From Alicyclobacillus sp. SO9 (lineage in GTDB: Bacteria; Bacillota; Bacilli; Alicyclobacillales; Alicyclobacillaceae): 64,000 nt of DNA. Below, piece by piece: positions 52,488 through 61,452 of this stretch (within the stretch, counting starts at the first letter, position 1; every line of letters begins with the position of its first letter). The stretch lies in assembly GCF_016406125.1 (NCBI RefSeq), contig NZ_CP066339.1:3844001-3908000 (forward strand), given 5' to 3'. Under the pieces are notes generated by a model. That model saw nothing but the letters and a program-made list of their open reading frames with translations. It was not told the DNA's origin and made no database searches. Both the position numbers and the translations under genes were made by a program.

Positions 52488-54032
52488 TCAGTGAAGTCTG
52501 TCAACTTCAACTTCATTATAGGACACGAGAAGACTGTCATCTAACCCCGCGTACGTCGGGGTCTCATCGTGTATCTGCTGAACAGTCACCAATTTGACTC
52601 CATTCTTCGGTAAAATCAGCCTCAAATGCATGCAATTGACCTGCGTCTTTTCTCTCCAAGTATCCACACGAGGGCGGGCTGCCTTATTCAGTATAGAGAC
52701 ATCTTCCCTTGATGGAAACCTCGGCCTGCCTAACTGCCTCCATACCGCCCAAGCATTACCGTGATGTTCATCAATGCTCTCAGAAAGTACAAAGGAATCT
52801 GACCAAGCGACTGGCAAGTCTACGTCGATTGTCAGGTCGTATTGTTTGTCTTTTCCCCACACCAGGTTCCAGGCAATAAGAACAATACTTTTGTCTTCCC
52901 TGCGTGTAATGAGCATTGTTCTGTCACGATACAAAACAGTGTTTCCGAGCCGATTGAAGAATGCAAACAGGTGAAAGGTCGGCTTCGGAATACTATGTAG
53001 TGCAATCAGTCCAAACCCGCCGTGAAACTGCGCTTTTGGCACATCGGACTCCTCAAATACGTCACTAAACGTCCAGTAAGAAAAAGCGTCTGCATAGTCT
53101 CCTGCTTCACTTAAAATTCTCGCTACATAAGCTGCATTAAAAACAGTGTCGTGAATCGGATTCGTTGGGTTGTAGGAAGTATTGTACTCCGTTATATAAA
53201 GAGGCAACTGCGGAAAAGGAGATCTTTTGATAACGTCACGTACCCCGGAAAATTGCTTGAGCATATCTTCCGGCTCCGCCAAGTCCTGATAATAGTATTC
53301 AAATGTCTTCTTGGTCGGAGGAGCAGACGTATAGGCATGGCGACTGACAAAATCGACGGGCACCTGCCTGTCGCTGCAAAACTTCAGAAATGCTTCAATC
53401 CACTCATCGGCCCCCCCGCAAATGGCCGGGCCTCCGACCTGCAGTTCTCCGTGTACCGCTTTTACTGCATGTGCAGTAACTTCATACAATCTGAAATACT
53501 CGACTTGATTTGCACCACTCCAAAAATTCACTAGATTCGGCTCGTTCCAGACTTCGATTGGCCATTTTAAAACTTCATTCACTCCATACCTTTCCAGGAA
53601 ATGACCTAGAGTTGTTTTGACGAGACGCTCCCACTTGTCGTAATCCGCTGGCGGCGTTACATTCCCTTTCCAGTAAAATACAGTTTGGTTGCTAGACGCT
53701 AAATCTTGCGGCATAAATCCCAGTTCAAGAAACGGACGAATACCAAGGTCAAGAAACGAGTCAAAAATTCTATCAATATATGTGAAGTTATAGAAGGGTT
53801 GCTTAACGCCATCAATCTCGACTTCTCGGTAGATTCCTATATCATCACTAAACAGGCCATGTCCTCTAATATAGCTAAAGTGAATGTCTCGTTGTACCAC
53901 TTCTAAATGCTCCAAGTACTCCTTTTGCAGTGCAAGTCCAAGCCGACCCGTTCCAACACACATTTTCCAATTGTGTCCCAACACAGACTCTCCAAAGCTC
54001 TGAAAATCAGCAGCAGTGATATGAATAGACAA
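52488..54032 (-). CDS. xynB: Glycoside hydrolase family 39 beta-xylosidase
   Basis: This 514-aa enzyme starts at TTG 54032 with a strong GGAGGTG site, removing a 30-codon leader that contains the upstream terminator. The acid/base is Glu164 in WPIEVWNEPNL and the nucleophile Glu282 in PLYITEYNTSYN; the spacing equals that of Geobacillus XynB1 (Glu160 and Glu278). RGHGLFSDDIGIY and FVSRHAYTSAPP are other family blocks. No signal peptide: it hydrolyses imported xylo-oligosaccharides in the cytoplasm. Confidence 0.93.
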   Translation of the reverse strand: MSIHITAADFQSFGESVLGHNWKMCVGTGRLGLALQKEYLEHLEVVQRDIHFSYIRGHGLFSDDIGIYREVEIDGVKQPFYNFTYIDRIFDSFLDLGIRPFLELGFMPQDLASSNQTVFYWKGNVTPPADYDKWERLVKTTLGHFLERYGVNEVLKWPIEVWNEPNLVNFWSGANQVEYFRLYEVTAHAVKAVHGELQVGGPAICGGADEWIEAFLKFCSDRQVPVDFVSRHAYTSAPPTKKTFEYYYQDLAEPEDMLKQFSGVRDVIKRSPFPQLPLYITEYNTSYNPTNPIHDTVFNAAYVARILSEAGDYADAFSYWTFSDVFEESDVPKAQFHGGFGLIALHSIPKPTFHLFAFFNRLGNTVLYRDRTMLITRREDKSIVLIAWNLVWGKDKQYDLTIDVDLPVAWSDSFVLSESIDEHHGNAWAVWRQLGRPRFPSREDVSILNKAARPRVDTWREKTQVNCMHLRLILPKNGVKLVTVQQIHDETPTYAGLDDSLLVSYNEVEVDRLH

Positions 54033-54068
54033 CGTAACACCTCCGCAAAAATGTGGTGAAAGACTGTC

Positions 54069-54101
54069 AAGACCGCCCGGCTGACCTGCAGGGGCGGTCT
54101 T
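54069..54101 (-). terminator. Hairpin between the GH8 and GH39 genes
   Basis: AAGACCGCCC and GGGCGGTCTT form a perfect 10-bp GC-rich stem with a 13-nt loop, 39 bp after the GH8 stop. On the minus strand the following GACAGTCTTTC is only moderately T-rich, so partial attenuation of GH39 expression is possible. Confidence 0.65.
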
Positions 54102-54139
54102 GCACTTGTTTGTGACGCTCATCTCGCAAAAGAAAGTAC

Positions 54140-55504
54140 CTACATGGAACCCTTCATAAATCCGGCAGCTTTGCGCTCACCAAAGCTGTCGTTATACCAT
54201 GTATTGTATCCTCTAAACCAGAAATGACGCTCAGGCGTCGGCCACCAGACTTTAAATTCACCGCTGTCATAGAGCAGCCCCAACATATACAACATTCCGT
54301 CGTAGTATCGCCAGTGTCCGGAAGGAATACTTTGATTCCACAAAGACTTCACAAACTCGTATTTTAACGGTTGTCTTGCGGCAATAGCGGATGATGCATT
54401 CATGGCTACCAAACCGGTAGAGTGACCGGAGCTAGTGCTTAATTCTGTCCCATTCAAGGCATAATTGTTCCCATAAGAATTTATCCCTTGACTGTTAAAA
54501 AACTTCTCTATGGTGTTGGAGTACCTTACCTCCCAGGGCTTTGGTCCAAACCATGCCGCATCGACATTTGCATTAGCAATTGCCCGCCAAGCGTCAAACT
54601 CAAAATACTTGTGTTGTGGTCCCCAAGAGGGGGCATATGGTTTCCCGGTAAATGTGCTGTAATCCGGCGCCAATCCGGTCTTGGGATTAGCAGCATTTTG
54701 GAGTAAGCGTTGGGAGGCAAAGTATGCTTTGTCCCAAAGAACGCGATCGGCTGGGTCGGCCGCTGCAAAGACTCTGTAGAACGCGGGTAGAGCATAGGAC
54801 GGATCCGTAAATCCTACGCTTCCAGGCGGTGAAAATGTCGGTAAGTAATACTTGTGACTAAACATATTCACACCGCCAATAGCAGAGTCGTGCCACATTG
54901 CGTGTAAAATCAACCTGGCCTGGTGCTTATAGTTGTAGATACCGCCGCCGTTTCCAAAACGGGCTGAAGCAAACAACAATGCAGCCGTTATCCACTGGTC
55001 GCCGTCAGGTGCCACACCCGTATCCAATACGGTACCGTTCGGTTTTGTATGCCACGAGAAATAGTATTTTTCAGGCCCCGACTTATGCTGCATATATGTT
55101 TTTGCGTAGTTCCACAAAGAGTCAAACGCTTTCTTATGTCCTAGCTCCACTGCAATCATCATGCCGTACCCCATACCTTCCGTGCGCACATCGGCATTGC
55201 CAATATCCTCGATGTAAGCCATCGTAGGCGTCATCTGATAGTATACGGTCTGGGTGTTTTTGTTCCCGTGAAACAACTGATTCCAGGCGGCCTTGATTTT
55301 TTGGTGGATGGCTGTCTGTGAATAGCCTGTCTGGGCAAACATGTTGGGTCCTCCCCAACTCACTGGCTTTCCTCCGTAATGGGATGCACTGCCTACTGCA
55401 TTGCCAGACCTGTGTGATGCTGCCAAAGCGGTTACAGGACTTACGACCATGAGCGAAGACAGTAATCCCACTCCTGCTAAACTAAGCTTCCTCAACATTC
55501 TCAA
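54140..55504 (-). CDS. Secreted glycoside hydrolase family 8 (xylanase/Rex-like)
   Basis: This 454-aa protein has a Sec signal peptide (LSLAGVGLLSSLMVVSPVTALA, cut after about residue 29). The GH8 barrel has VRTEGMGYGMMIAVELGHKK (acid Glu109), YYFSWHTKPNGTV, GVAPDGDQWITAALLFASAR (Asp near 167) and TGLAPDYSTFTGKPY (probable base Asp). The T-E-G-M-G-Y-G-M pattern and P-D-G-D/E loop fit the xylan-acting branch, both endo-xylanase and reducing-end exo-oligoxylanase (Rex). Rex enzymes are cytoplasmic; the signal peptide argues for secreted activity on xylan. Confidence 0.85.
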   Translation of the reverse strand: MRMLRKLSLAGVGLLSSLMVVSPVTALAASHRSGNAVGSASHYGGKPVSWGGPNMFAQTGYSQTAIHQKIKAAWNQLFHGNKNTQTVYYQMTPTMAYIEDIGNADVRTEGMGYGMMIAVELGHKKAFDSLWNYAKTYMQHKSGPEKYYFSWHTKPNGTVLDTGVAPDGDQWITAALLFASARFGNGGGIYNYKHQARLILHAMWHDSAIGGVNMFSHKYYLPTFSPPGSVGFTDPSYALPAFYRVFAAADPADRVLWDKAYFASQRLLQNAANPKTGLAPDYSTFTGKPYAPSWGPQHKYFEFDAWRAIANANVDAAWFGPKPWEVRYSNTIEKFFNSQGINSYGNNYALNGTELSTSSGHSTGLVAMNASSAIAARQPLKYEFVKSLWNQSIPSGHWRYYDGMLYMLGLLYDSGEFKVWWPTPERHFWFRGYNTWYNDSFGERKAAGFMKGSM

Positions 55505-55718
55505 TTCCTCCTAGTGGTTCACTACCTTTGAATCAACCAAATCTGCGGACCGTCGACGAACAGAACACTTCACAGTTGCTTATTTACATCTGCCTAATCA
55601 CAGTACGTGCGAAGCCATTGCTGCGCCAAATTTAACCATACTAGTATTGTTGTGTGCCGAGCGACTGTTTGTATTGCAACCTCTCACATTGAATCAGACG
55701 AAGCAGCGGGTCCTGTTG

Positions 55719-57398
55719 TTATTTCGCCGGCTTCAAGTGCATCAGAATAATTGAAGCTGCGGGGCGATTCCATACTGACGGTGATACATACGGATTGTTT
55801 TTGCTCGGCCATCCTGTGTATTTGGCTGTACTAAATTCGTACCAAGTCGCATTGTATGTGAGCGGGATTGTTGGCAAATCATTAGCCATGACTTTTTCTA
55901 TGGTGTAGATACTTTGCTTTTGTTTGGTTGGGTCTGTTGTTCCTGCGAATGTATTCAATGCCTTGTCAACCGTCTTATTACTGTAAGCCATCCAATTCGA
56001 TGCTCCTTTGGTACGCAACAGTGCGTCGAACACATAATACGGATTGGGTCCACCGTTAGCAGCCGACACTGCCAACTGGAACTTGTGAGCTTTTAAATTG
56101 GCTTGGTACGATGCGTTCTGCTCCTGTTGAACATTTACCTTAATTCCAATCTGTTTTAAGTCCTGTGCAATCATGGAGGCCTGCATATCCCAGTCAGTCC
56201 AGCCAGCTACAGTAATGAGATTGAATTTCAACTGTTTTCCAGACGGAGAAACCATAACTCCTGAACCATTCTCCTTATAGCCAGCATTTTGCAGCAACTG
56301 CTTCGCTTTTGAAACGCTGTAGGTAAAACTCTTCTCAGAAGCTGTGAGGTTCGGGTCTAACCACTTACTCTGGGATGGAGACACGGCATTTGGTTGTGCC
56401 ACTTGTTCAAAACCGTATTCAGCCTTTTGTGCCAGGGCCTTTCGGTTGATCGCCAGACTCATCGCCTGACGCACAACTTTCTTGCTCAACAAAGGATTCT
56501 GGAAGTTCGGCAAGAGACTGAAAATTTGCGTCGGCGGAAACCAGTAGTTATTGGTCGATTTTTTCGAAGTATAGATTTTTTTGATGTTGGGGATAAACAA
56601 TCCTGTCCAATCCAACTTGCCTTGTGTCAAAGCCAATGTAGCACTGTTATTTCCGTTGTACGCGGGAATCTCTACCTCAGGTACTGGAGGCTTTCCTTTG
56701 TAATAATTGGGGTTTGCCTTGTATTTAATATCTTGAGATGTAAAGCTTTGCAGAGTGTACGGCCCGGTGCCTACAGGACTTGCGTTAAGATTTTTGGCAG
56801 GATTTGAGATGTTCTTCCAGATGTGCTTTGGCACAATATACGTTTCCAGCACATACATCGCAAACGGAACATCGGCCTGCTTAAAATTGAAAACAACCGC
56901 TGAGGTTCCCTTCGCCTTCACACTGTTTAGTTTTTGCCAAACTCCGTTCAAATCAAGAGACGGATTCTTCTTTAGGATTTGAAAGGTATAGACTACATCC
57001 TGCGCAGTGAACGGCTTACCGTCCGACCATTTCGCTTTCGTATTAAGCTGTACTGTCAGCGTCTTATTTCCATTACTCCACGTCATTGTTTTTCCTAGAA
57101 AAGGGAATTTTTTGCCGGTTAAGCCATCGTAGTAAAACAGCGGCTCGTAGACCAGTCCGATTGCGCCGTAGTCAGCGGTGGTGGAAAACGGGTTAAAATT
57201 CTTCTGATAGCTTCCCTCCGGAGTCGGCAACATGAGAATTGGTTGTGCCTTGCCAGCCGATGAATTCGAAGTCGCCTGATTTGAGGATTTGCCAGAAACG
57301 TTGCTGTTTGCACTATTGGAGTTCCCGCAACCAGTGACAGCGATACCAAGAATGACCACCGCACTGCTCAACAAGCCCAATTTTTTCACTGTTTTCAT
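55719..57398 (-). CDS. Solute-binding lipoprotein of an Opp-type ABC transporter
   Basis: The protein has about 559 aa from ATG 57398 (GGGGGG-type site upstream). It has a lipoprotein signal (KLGLLSSAVVILGIAVTGC), a Ser/Asn-rich linker and the SBP_bac_5 (cluster C) fold: YEPLFYYDGLTGKKFPFLGK, KWSDGKPFTAQDVVYTFQIL, PVGTGPYTLQSF, QAMSLAINRKALAQ, and DLPTIPLTYNATW. The family binds oligopeptides but also cello- and xylo-oligosaccharides. The cre box, GH8 and GH39 genes around it argue for xylo-oligosaccharides. The permease genes are the oppBCDF-type set at 58582-62438. Confidence 0.9.
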   Translation of the reverse strand: MKTVKKLGLLSSAVVILGIAVTGCGNSNSANSNVSGKSSNQATSNSSAGKAQPILMLPTPEGSYQKNFNPFSTTADYGAIGLVYEPLFYYDGLTGKKFPFLGKTMTWSNGNKTLTVQLNTKAKWSDGKPFTAQDVVYTFQILKKNPSLDLNGVWQKLNSVKAKGTSAVVFNFKQADVPFAMYVLETYIVPKHIWKNISNPAKNLNASPVGTGPYTLQSFTSQDIKYKANPNYYKGKPPVPEVEIPAYNGNNSATLALTQGKLDWTGLFIPNIKKIYTSKKSTNNYWFPPTQIFSLLPNFQNPLLSKKVVRQAMSLAINRKALAQKAEYGFEQVAQPNAVSPSQSKWLDPNLTASEKSFTYSVSKAKQLLQNAGYKENGSGVMVSPSGKQLKFNLITVAGWTDWDMQASMIAQDLKQIGIKVNVQQEQNASYQANLKAHKFQLAVSAANGGPNPYYVFDALLRTKGASNWMAYSNKTVDKALNTFAGTTDPTKQKQSIYTIEKVMANDLPTIPLTYNATWYEFSTAKYTGWPSKNNPYVSPSVWNRPAASIILMHLKPAK

Positions 57399-57445
57399 CT
57401 TTTTGCCCCCCTGTAATAAGGTAATATAGTACGTGAAAGTCATGA

Positions 57446-57459
57446 TGGATGCGCTTTCA
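57446..57459 (-). promoter_or_regulatory. cre (CcpA) site before the solute-binding protein gene
   Basis: On the minus strand TGAAAGCGCATCCA matches the cre consensus TGNNANCGNWNNCA at every fixed position. It lies 48-61 bp upstream of ATG 57398, within the promoter region. Glucose repression of the xylan genes is predicted. Confidence 0.75.
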
Positions 57460-57632
57460 GCCGCTAGAATGAAATCACTTTCCAAGGCTGTTCATCGATG
57501 AAACTTACCAGTTCTATCTCAGTTGATATTTTGACAATTCTTATAATATCATTGGCGTCAGGGAGTCATATGCCCAGTTCGGGCCGACTTTTACCCAAAA
57601 CGCGCACAACTTTTCAGAATGAAGGTGAGGAC

Positions 57633-58502
57633 ATGGGACAGCCCAATGCGTTGTACGAATACATGATGCCTAACATGGATTCAACGTTTCGTTTGTTTGC
57701 TGCGCACCTGCGATCCGTGGATTCTCACTGGAAATATCCCAAGCACACAGATACGTTGTTCGAAATTAATCTTGTTGTTGAAGGACAGCAAACCATGGTC
57801 GTAAATGGAAAACGATACGTACAGGACCCAGGCGATCTGCTTTTGCTGAAACCCAAAGACATCCATCAAGCTCAATGTTCAAAGGGTTCTTCAATGACCT
57901 ACTACTGTCTTCATTTCGACGTTGATTACCGGCCCATACGAGAATTGCTCTACAGCAACGAGTGTATTTTCTATCGCCATGACAGTGTGCTGGCTCAGGA
58001 AATCGATTCCGTTCTAAAAAAGCTCATTGACATCACAGTCTGCAAGGATGAACATTCAGTTGCACAGCGCATGTCGGCACTGGCTACCATGTTTGAATTA
58101 TTCGCCAAACTGAGTGACGCTCTGTCTGGCCAGACGGATGCCAGGCCTCACAGTGCCGGCGCAATGATTTCGCGACAGATTGCTGATGCCTTAGACGCCT
58201 ATGTTGATAAGATTGACCAGGAAGAGGAGCAACCAAAAGACATAGTCCATCAAATATCCCTCGACCTTGGCTACAGCGTTTCAACTTGTGGACGCATCTT
58301 TCAGGAAGTCTACGGTATGTCTCCCCGTCAATATCTCTCTGCTGTTAAACTACGAAAAGCCAAGTTACTGCTCATAGAATCCGATATGACCGTAGAAACC
58401 ATTTCCAGAAAATTAGGCTACGGTGACATTGCCCATTTCAGTCGACAATTCAAACGATGGACCGGACAATCGCCAAGGTCATTCCGCGTGGATTTCCAGT
58501 AG
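57633..58502 (+). CDS. AraC-family transcriptional activator
   Basis: This protein of about 289 aa starts at ATG 57633 with AAGGTGAGGAC upstream; the frame is open farther but hydrophobic and unconserved. The N-terminal cupin has FEINLVVEGQQTMVVNGKRY and PGDLLLLKPKDIHQA for sugar sensing. The C-terminal two-HTH domain has DLGYSVSTCGRIFQEVYGMS, then PRQYLSAVKLRKAKLLL and ISRKLGYGDIAHFSRQFKRW. It is divergent from the binding-protein gene and convergent with oppF, so it likely activates the xylo-oligosaccharide uptake genes. Confidence 0.92.
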   Translation: MGQPNALYEYMMPNMDSTFRLFAAHLRSVDSHWKYPKHTDTLFEINLVVEGQQTMVVNGKRYVQDPGDLLLLKPKDIHQAQCSKGSSMTYYCLHFDVDYRPIRELLYSNECIFYRHDSVLAQEIDSVLKKLIDITVCKDEHSVAQRMSALATMFELFAKLSDALSGQTDARPHSAGAMISRQIADALDAYVDKIDQEEEQPKDIVHQISLDLGYSVSTCGRIFQEVYGMSPRQYLSAVKLRKAKLLLIESDMTVETISRKLGYGDIAHFSRQFKRWTGQSPRSFRVDFQ

Positions 58503-58581
58503 TTGTTGTCTTCGCAAGACAGCGCATTATGAAGTACTTGACGCTTCGTTTCAAAATCGTCCTTAGACTATCCTTGAACTT

Positions 58582-59553
58582 CTACGCCAGTTCCTTTGCG
58601 TAATGACAAGCCGCGTAGTGATGTGCTGCCAGTTCGCGTAATGCCGGGGTTTCTGTTCGACAATCGTCTTTCACATATGGGCACCTGTGCGCAAATGGAC
58701 ATCCGACACGACCTTCCGATAAATCAGGCGCTTCATTGCTGGTTTCAGGTAAGCTCTTACTCCAGTCACTTCCTGGTGTGGCCGCAAACATTAATCTCGT
58801 ATACGGGTGCAACGGTGATTTCAGCAAGTCTCTGGAGGAAGCAGTCTCCATAACGCGACCCCCGTACATCACCATGATGCGGTCTCCAAAATAACGAGCA
58901 GACGCAAGGTCGTGGGTGATATACAAATACGATAGGTCAAAATCGCTTTGCAGTTCGCTCATTAGTTCAAGAATCCCCGCTCTGATGGAAACATCAAGCA
59001 TGGAGATGGGTTCATCTGCAACAATAAAAGACGGATTCACGGCCAATGCCCGTGCTATTGCTACACGCTGTCGTTGTCCACCTGAGAGTTCATGGGGAAA
59101 TTTGTTGCGGAACTCATCAATAGGGGTTAAGCCTACTCTCTCGAATAGTTCATCAATTTGCTGTGATACTTGGCTTGAATTTCCATGACGAAACTTTCGT
59201 AACGGAAATTCTAAATGCTTTTCCAGCGTACGCACAGGATTTAGCGAACCAAACGGGTCTTGAAACACCATTTGAGCCGTTTTCCGATAATCACTGAGTT
59301 TTGCTCTGCGAATGTGAGATACATCTTGCCCTCCCACTGAAATTGTGCCTTGCGACGGTTCAAGTATTCTGACCAAAGCCCGACCTATGGTACTTTTCCC
59401 GCTTCCAGATTCCCCGACAAGCGACAAAACTTCACCTTTGTTTATATGAAAGCTGACGTCATCTACGGGCGTAATGTACGCCTTGCCTCTTTCGTTCCGT
59501 ATTGGAAAGCGGATTTTCAGGTTGTCAACTTCAATGAATCTTTGCTGGGCCAT
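58582..59553 (-). CDS. oppF: Opp-type ABC transporter ATPase (OppF-like)
   Basis: This 323-aa ATPase has Walker A GESGSGKST, signature ELSGGQRQR, Walker B FIVADEPISMLDVS and the H-loop His in YITHDLASARYF. The C-terminal oligopeptide/dipeptide motif with its CPFAHRCPYVKDDCRTE cysteines is present and may bind an iron-sulfur cluster. It overlaps oppD by 37 bp and is the last gene of the operon oppB-oppC-oppD-oppF. It energises uptake of the ligand bound by the 55719-57398 protein. Confidence 0.93.
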   Translation of the reverse strand: MAQQRFIEVDNLKIRFPIRNERGKAYITPVDDVSFHINKGEVLSLVGESGSGKSTIGRALVRILEPSQGTISVGGQDVSHIRRAKLSDYRKTAQMVFQDPFGSLNPVRTLEKHLEFPLRKFRHGNSSQVSQQIDELFERVGLTPIDEFRNKFPHELSGGQRQRVAIARALAVNPSFIVADEPISMLDVSIRAGILELMSELQSDFDLSYLYITHDLASARYFGDRIMVMYGGRVMETASSRDLLKSPLHPYTRLMFAATPGSDWSKSLPETSNEAPDLSEGRVGCPFAHRCPYVKDDCRTETPALRELAAHHYAACHYAKELA

Positions 59554-60545
59554 GTCGATATGCCTCCTTTCTCGGAGTTAAACAAGTGACATTCCACCTG
59601 TGCGTATTCGCCTAAACTAACCTTCGCGGGCCTGGCTTCTTTGCAGACCTCTGCCGCAAACGGACATCGAGGGTGGTACGCACAGCCATCTGGCAACTGC
59701 AGCAGGTTTGGCGGACTCCCAGGAATACCTTCAATATGAACGTCTTCATGCGTCAGCTTTGGAATTGCCCGTAAGAGTCCTTCTGTGTACGGGTGATGGT
59801 CTACGTCGTCACCCAGTCTTTTGGACTCTGTGTCCTCCACGATTCTGCCCGCATACATGATGGCAACCCGTTGTGCCAATTCTGTAACCAGACTGAAGTC
59901 ATGGCTGATAAACAAAATTGCAAAACCATGTTCCGCCTGAAGTTCCTGAATCTGATTTAAGATCGAACGCTGCACAACAACATCTAAGGCTGTTGTCGGT
60001 TCATCCATAATGACTAAATCGGGCTCAAGCGCAATGGCGATAGCAATGACAATCCGTTGTCGCATGCCGCCCGAAAGCTCGTGCGGATAGCTTTTTAAGT
60101 ACTTGCGGTCAATTCTGACCAAACTTAACAATTCAAAGGCCCTGTTCCGGGCTTCTCGAATGGACATGTGGGGTCGGTGAGCACGCAGAGTATCGACAAT
60201 TTGCTTTTCGACATTCATCACAGGATTTAAGGCTGTCATGGCACTCTGGAAGACCATAGACATTTTGTTCCACCGGAATGTGCGCAGTTCTTTCTTGCTC
60301 ATGGCGTATATGTCTTGACCATTTACACGAACCGTTCCTTTTGTAATGTGCGCCCCGTTCTTAAGCAGTCTCATCACTGCGTTAGCCAATGTCGATTTTC
60401 CCGATCCCGATTCTCCAATTAAACCAACAATCGTATTTCGGTAGACTTTGAGATTTACGTCATTCACAGCTTGAACTGGACCGGCAGCAGATTCGTATAC
60501 CACCGAAACGTCTTCCAACTCAAGGACGGGCGTGTTTTCTTCCAC
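59517..60545 (-). CDS. oppD: Opp-type ABC transporter ATPase (OppD-like)
   Basis: This 342-aa ATPase has Walker A GESGSGKST, signature ELSGGMRQR, Walker B LVIMDEPTTALDVV and H-loop FISHDFSLV. The C-terminal segment CAYHPRCPFAAEVCKEA carries the OppD/OppF cysteine motif. It overlaps oppC by 26 bp and oppF by 37 bp. Both ATP sites look canonical, as expected for an importer with two different NBDs. Confidence 0.93.
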   Translation of the reverse strand: MEENTPVLELEDVSVVYESAAGPVQAVNDVNLKVYRNTIVGLIGESGSGKSTLANAVMRLLKNGAHITKGTVRVNGQDIYAMSKKELRTFRWNKMSMVFQSAMTALNPVMNVEKQIVDTLRAHRPHMSIREARNRAFELLSLVRIDRKYLKSYPHELSGGMRQRIVIAIAIALEPDLVIMDEPTTALDVVVQRSILNQIQELQAEHGFAILFISHDFSLVTELAQRVAIMYAGRIVEDTESKRLGDDVDHHPYTEGLLRAIPKLTHEDVHIEGIPGSPPNLLQLPDGCAYHPRCPFAAEVCKEARPAKVSLGEYAQVECHLFNSEKGGISTWPSKDSLKLTT

Positions 60546-61452
60546 GGCGTTTGCCTCCCAACTGTCGAAGTCGCGGGTTGGTAAATTGGTCGATACTGAA
60601 GTTGATGAGAACTAAAGCCAGCCCGACAAGCGCAATACCTGCCCCAGGTGGAATGAACCACCACCAAGCCCCATTCAACATTGCACTTCCCGCTTGAGCC
60701 CAGTACAGAATTGTCCCCCAACTCACAGATGTAACGTTCTCCAGTCCTAAGTAGGCGAGTCCGGATTCCGCAAGAATGGCACCAAGGCAAGCAAAAATGA
60801 TGTTCGATGCGATAATACTCGTCATATTTGGAATGATTTCCGTTACCATGATGCGCAGCGGAGAGGCACCGGAGAGTTTTGCCGCGACAATAAACTCGCG
60901 TCCGCGCAAGGACATGGTCTGCGCACGAAATATCCGCGCACCCCAAGCCCAGCCTGTCAATCCAATAATGACCCCGTTTATCATCGGTGTACTGTTGTGA
61001 ACCATTGATTCAATGACAATCAGCAACGCCAATCCCGGCAGGACCAAGAAAATGTTTGTGACAAAGTTCAGGACGGTGTCGACGATACCCGGATAGTATC
61101 CAGCCGTAACACCGAAGAGCAAGCCAATGACAGTTGCCAGAAGTCCAGCCCCGACACCGACTGTCAGCGTTGCCCTCGCGCCGTAAATGAACTGGGAAAA
61201 GATATCCTGTCCGGTCGTGGTCGTCCCGAATAAATGTGCTGCACTAGGAGGTTCACTCATGGGGAAGTTCGTTGACAGAGGATTGTAGGGTGCAATGAAC
61301 GGCGCAAAAATCGCAGCCAAGGCGAATATAAGGAACAGGACTACCCCAACAGCCGATCTCTTATCTACAAACAGCAATCGCACAAAGCCAAATCTGTGCT
61401 TTTTCTTACGAAATTGTGGACTCGGGGAAATACCTGTCGTTTCTGTCGTCAT
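60520..61452 (-). CDS. oppC: Opp-type ABC transporter permease (OppC-like)
   Basis: This 310-aa permease has a hydrophilic N-terminus, then a first helix (SAVGVVLFLIFALAAIFAPFIAPYNPLS), the GTTTTGQDIFSQFIYGARATL domain start, and the EAA loop SLRGREFIVAAKLSGASPLR. About six helices. The EAA sequence F-I-x-A-A-K-x-x-G-A-S is typical. It overlaps oppB by 4 bp and oppD by 26 bp. Confidence 0.93.
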   Translation of the reverse strand: MTTETTGISPSPQFRKKKHRFGFVRLLFVDKRSAVGVVLFLIFALAAIFAPFIAPYNPLSTNFPMSEPPSAAHLFGTTTTGQDIFSQFIYGARATLTVGVGAGLLATVIGLLFGVTAGYYPGIVDTVLNFVTNIFLVLPGLALLIVIESMVHNSTPMINGVIIGLTGWAWGARIFRAQTMSLRGREFIVAAKLSGASPLRIMVTEIIPNMTSIIASNIIFACLGAILAESGLAYLGLENVTSVSWGTILYWAQAGSAMLNGAWWWFIPPGAGIALVGLALVLINFSIDQFTNPRLRQLGGKRRGRKHARP

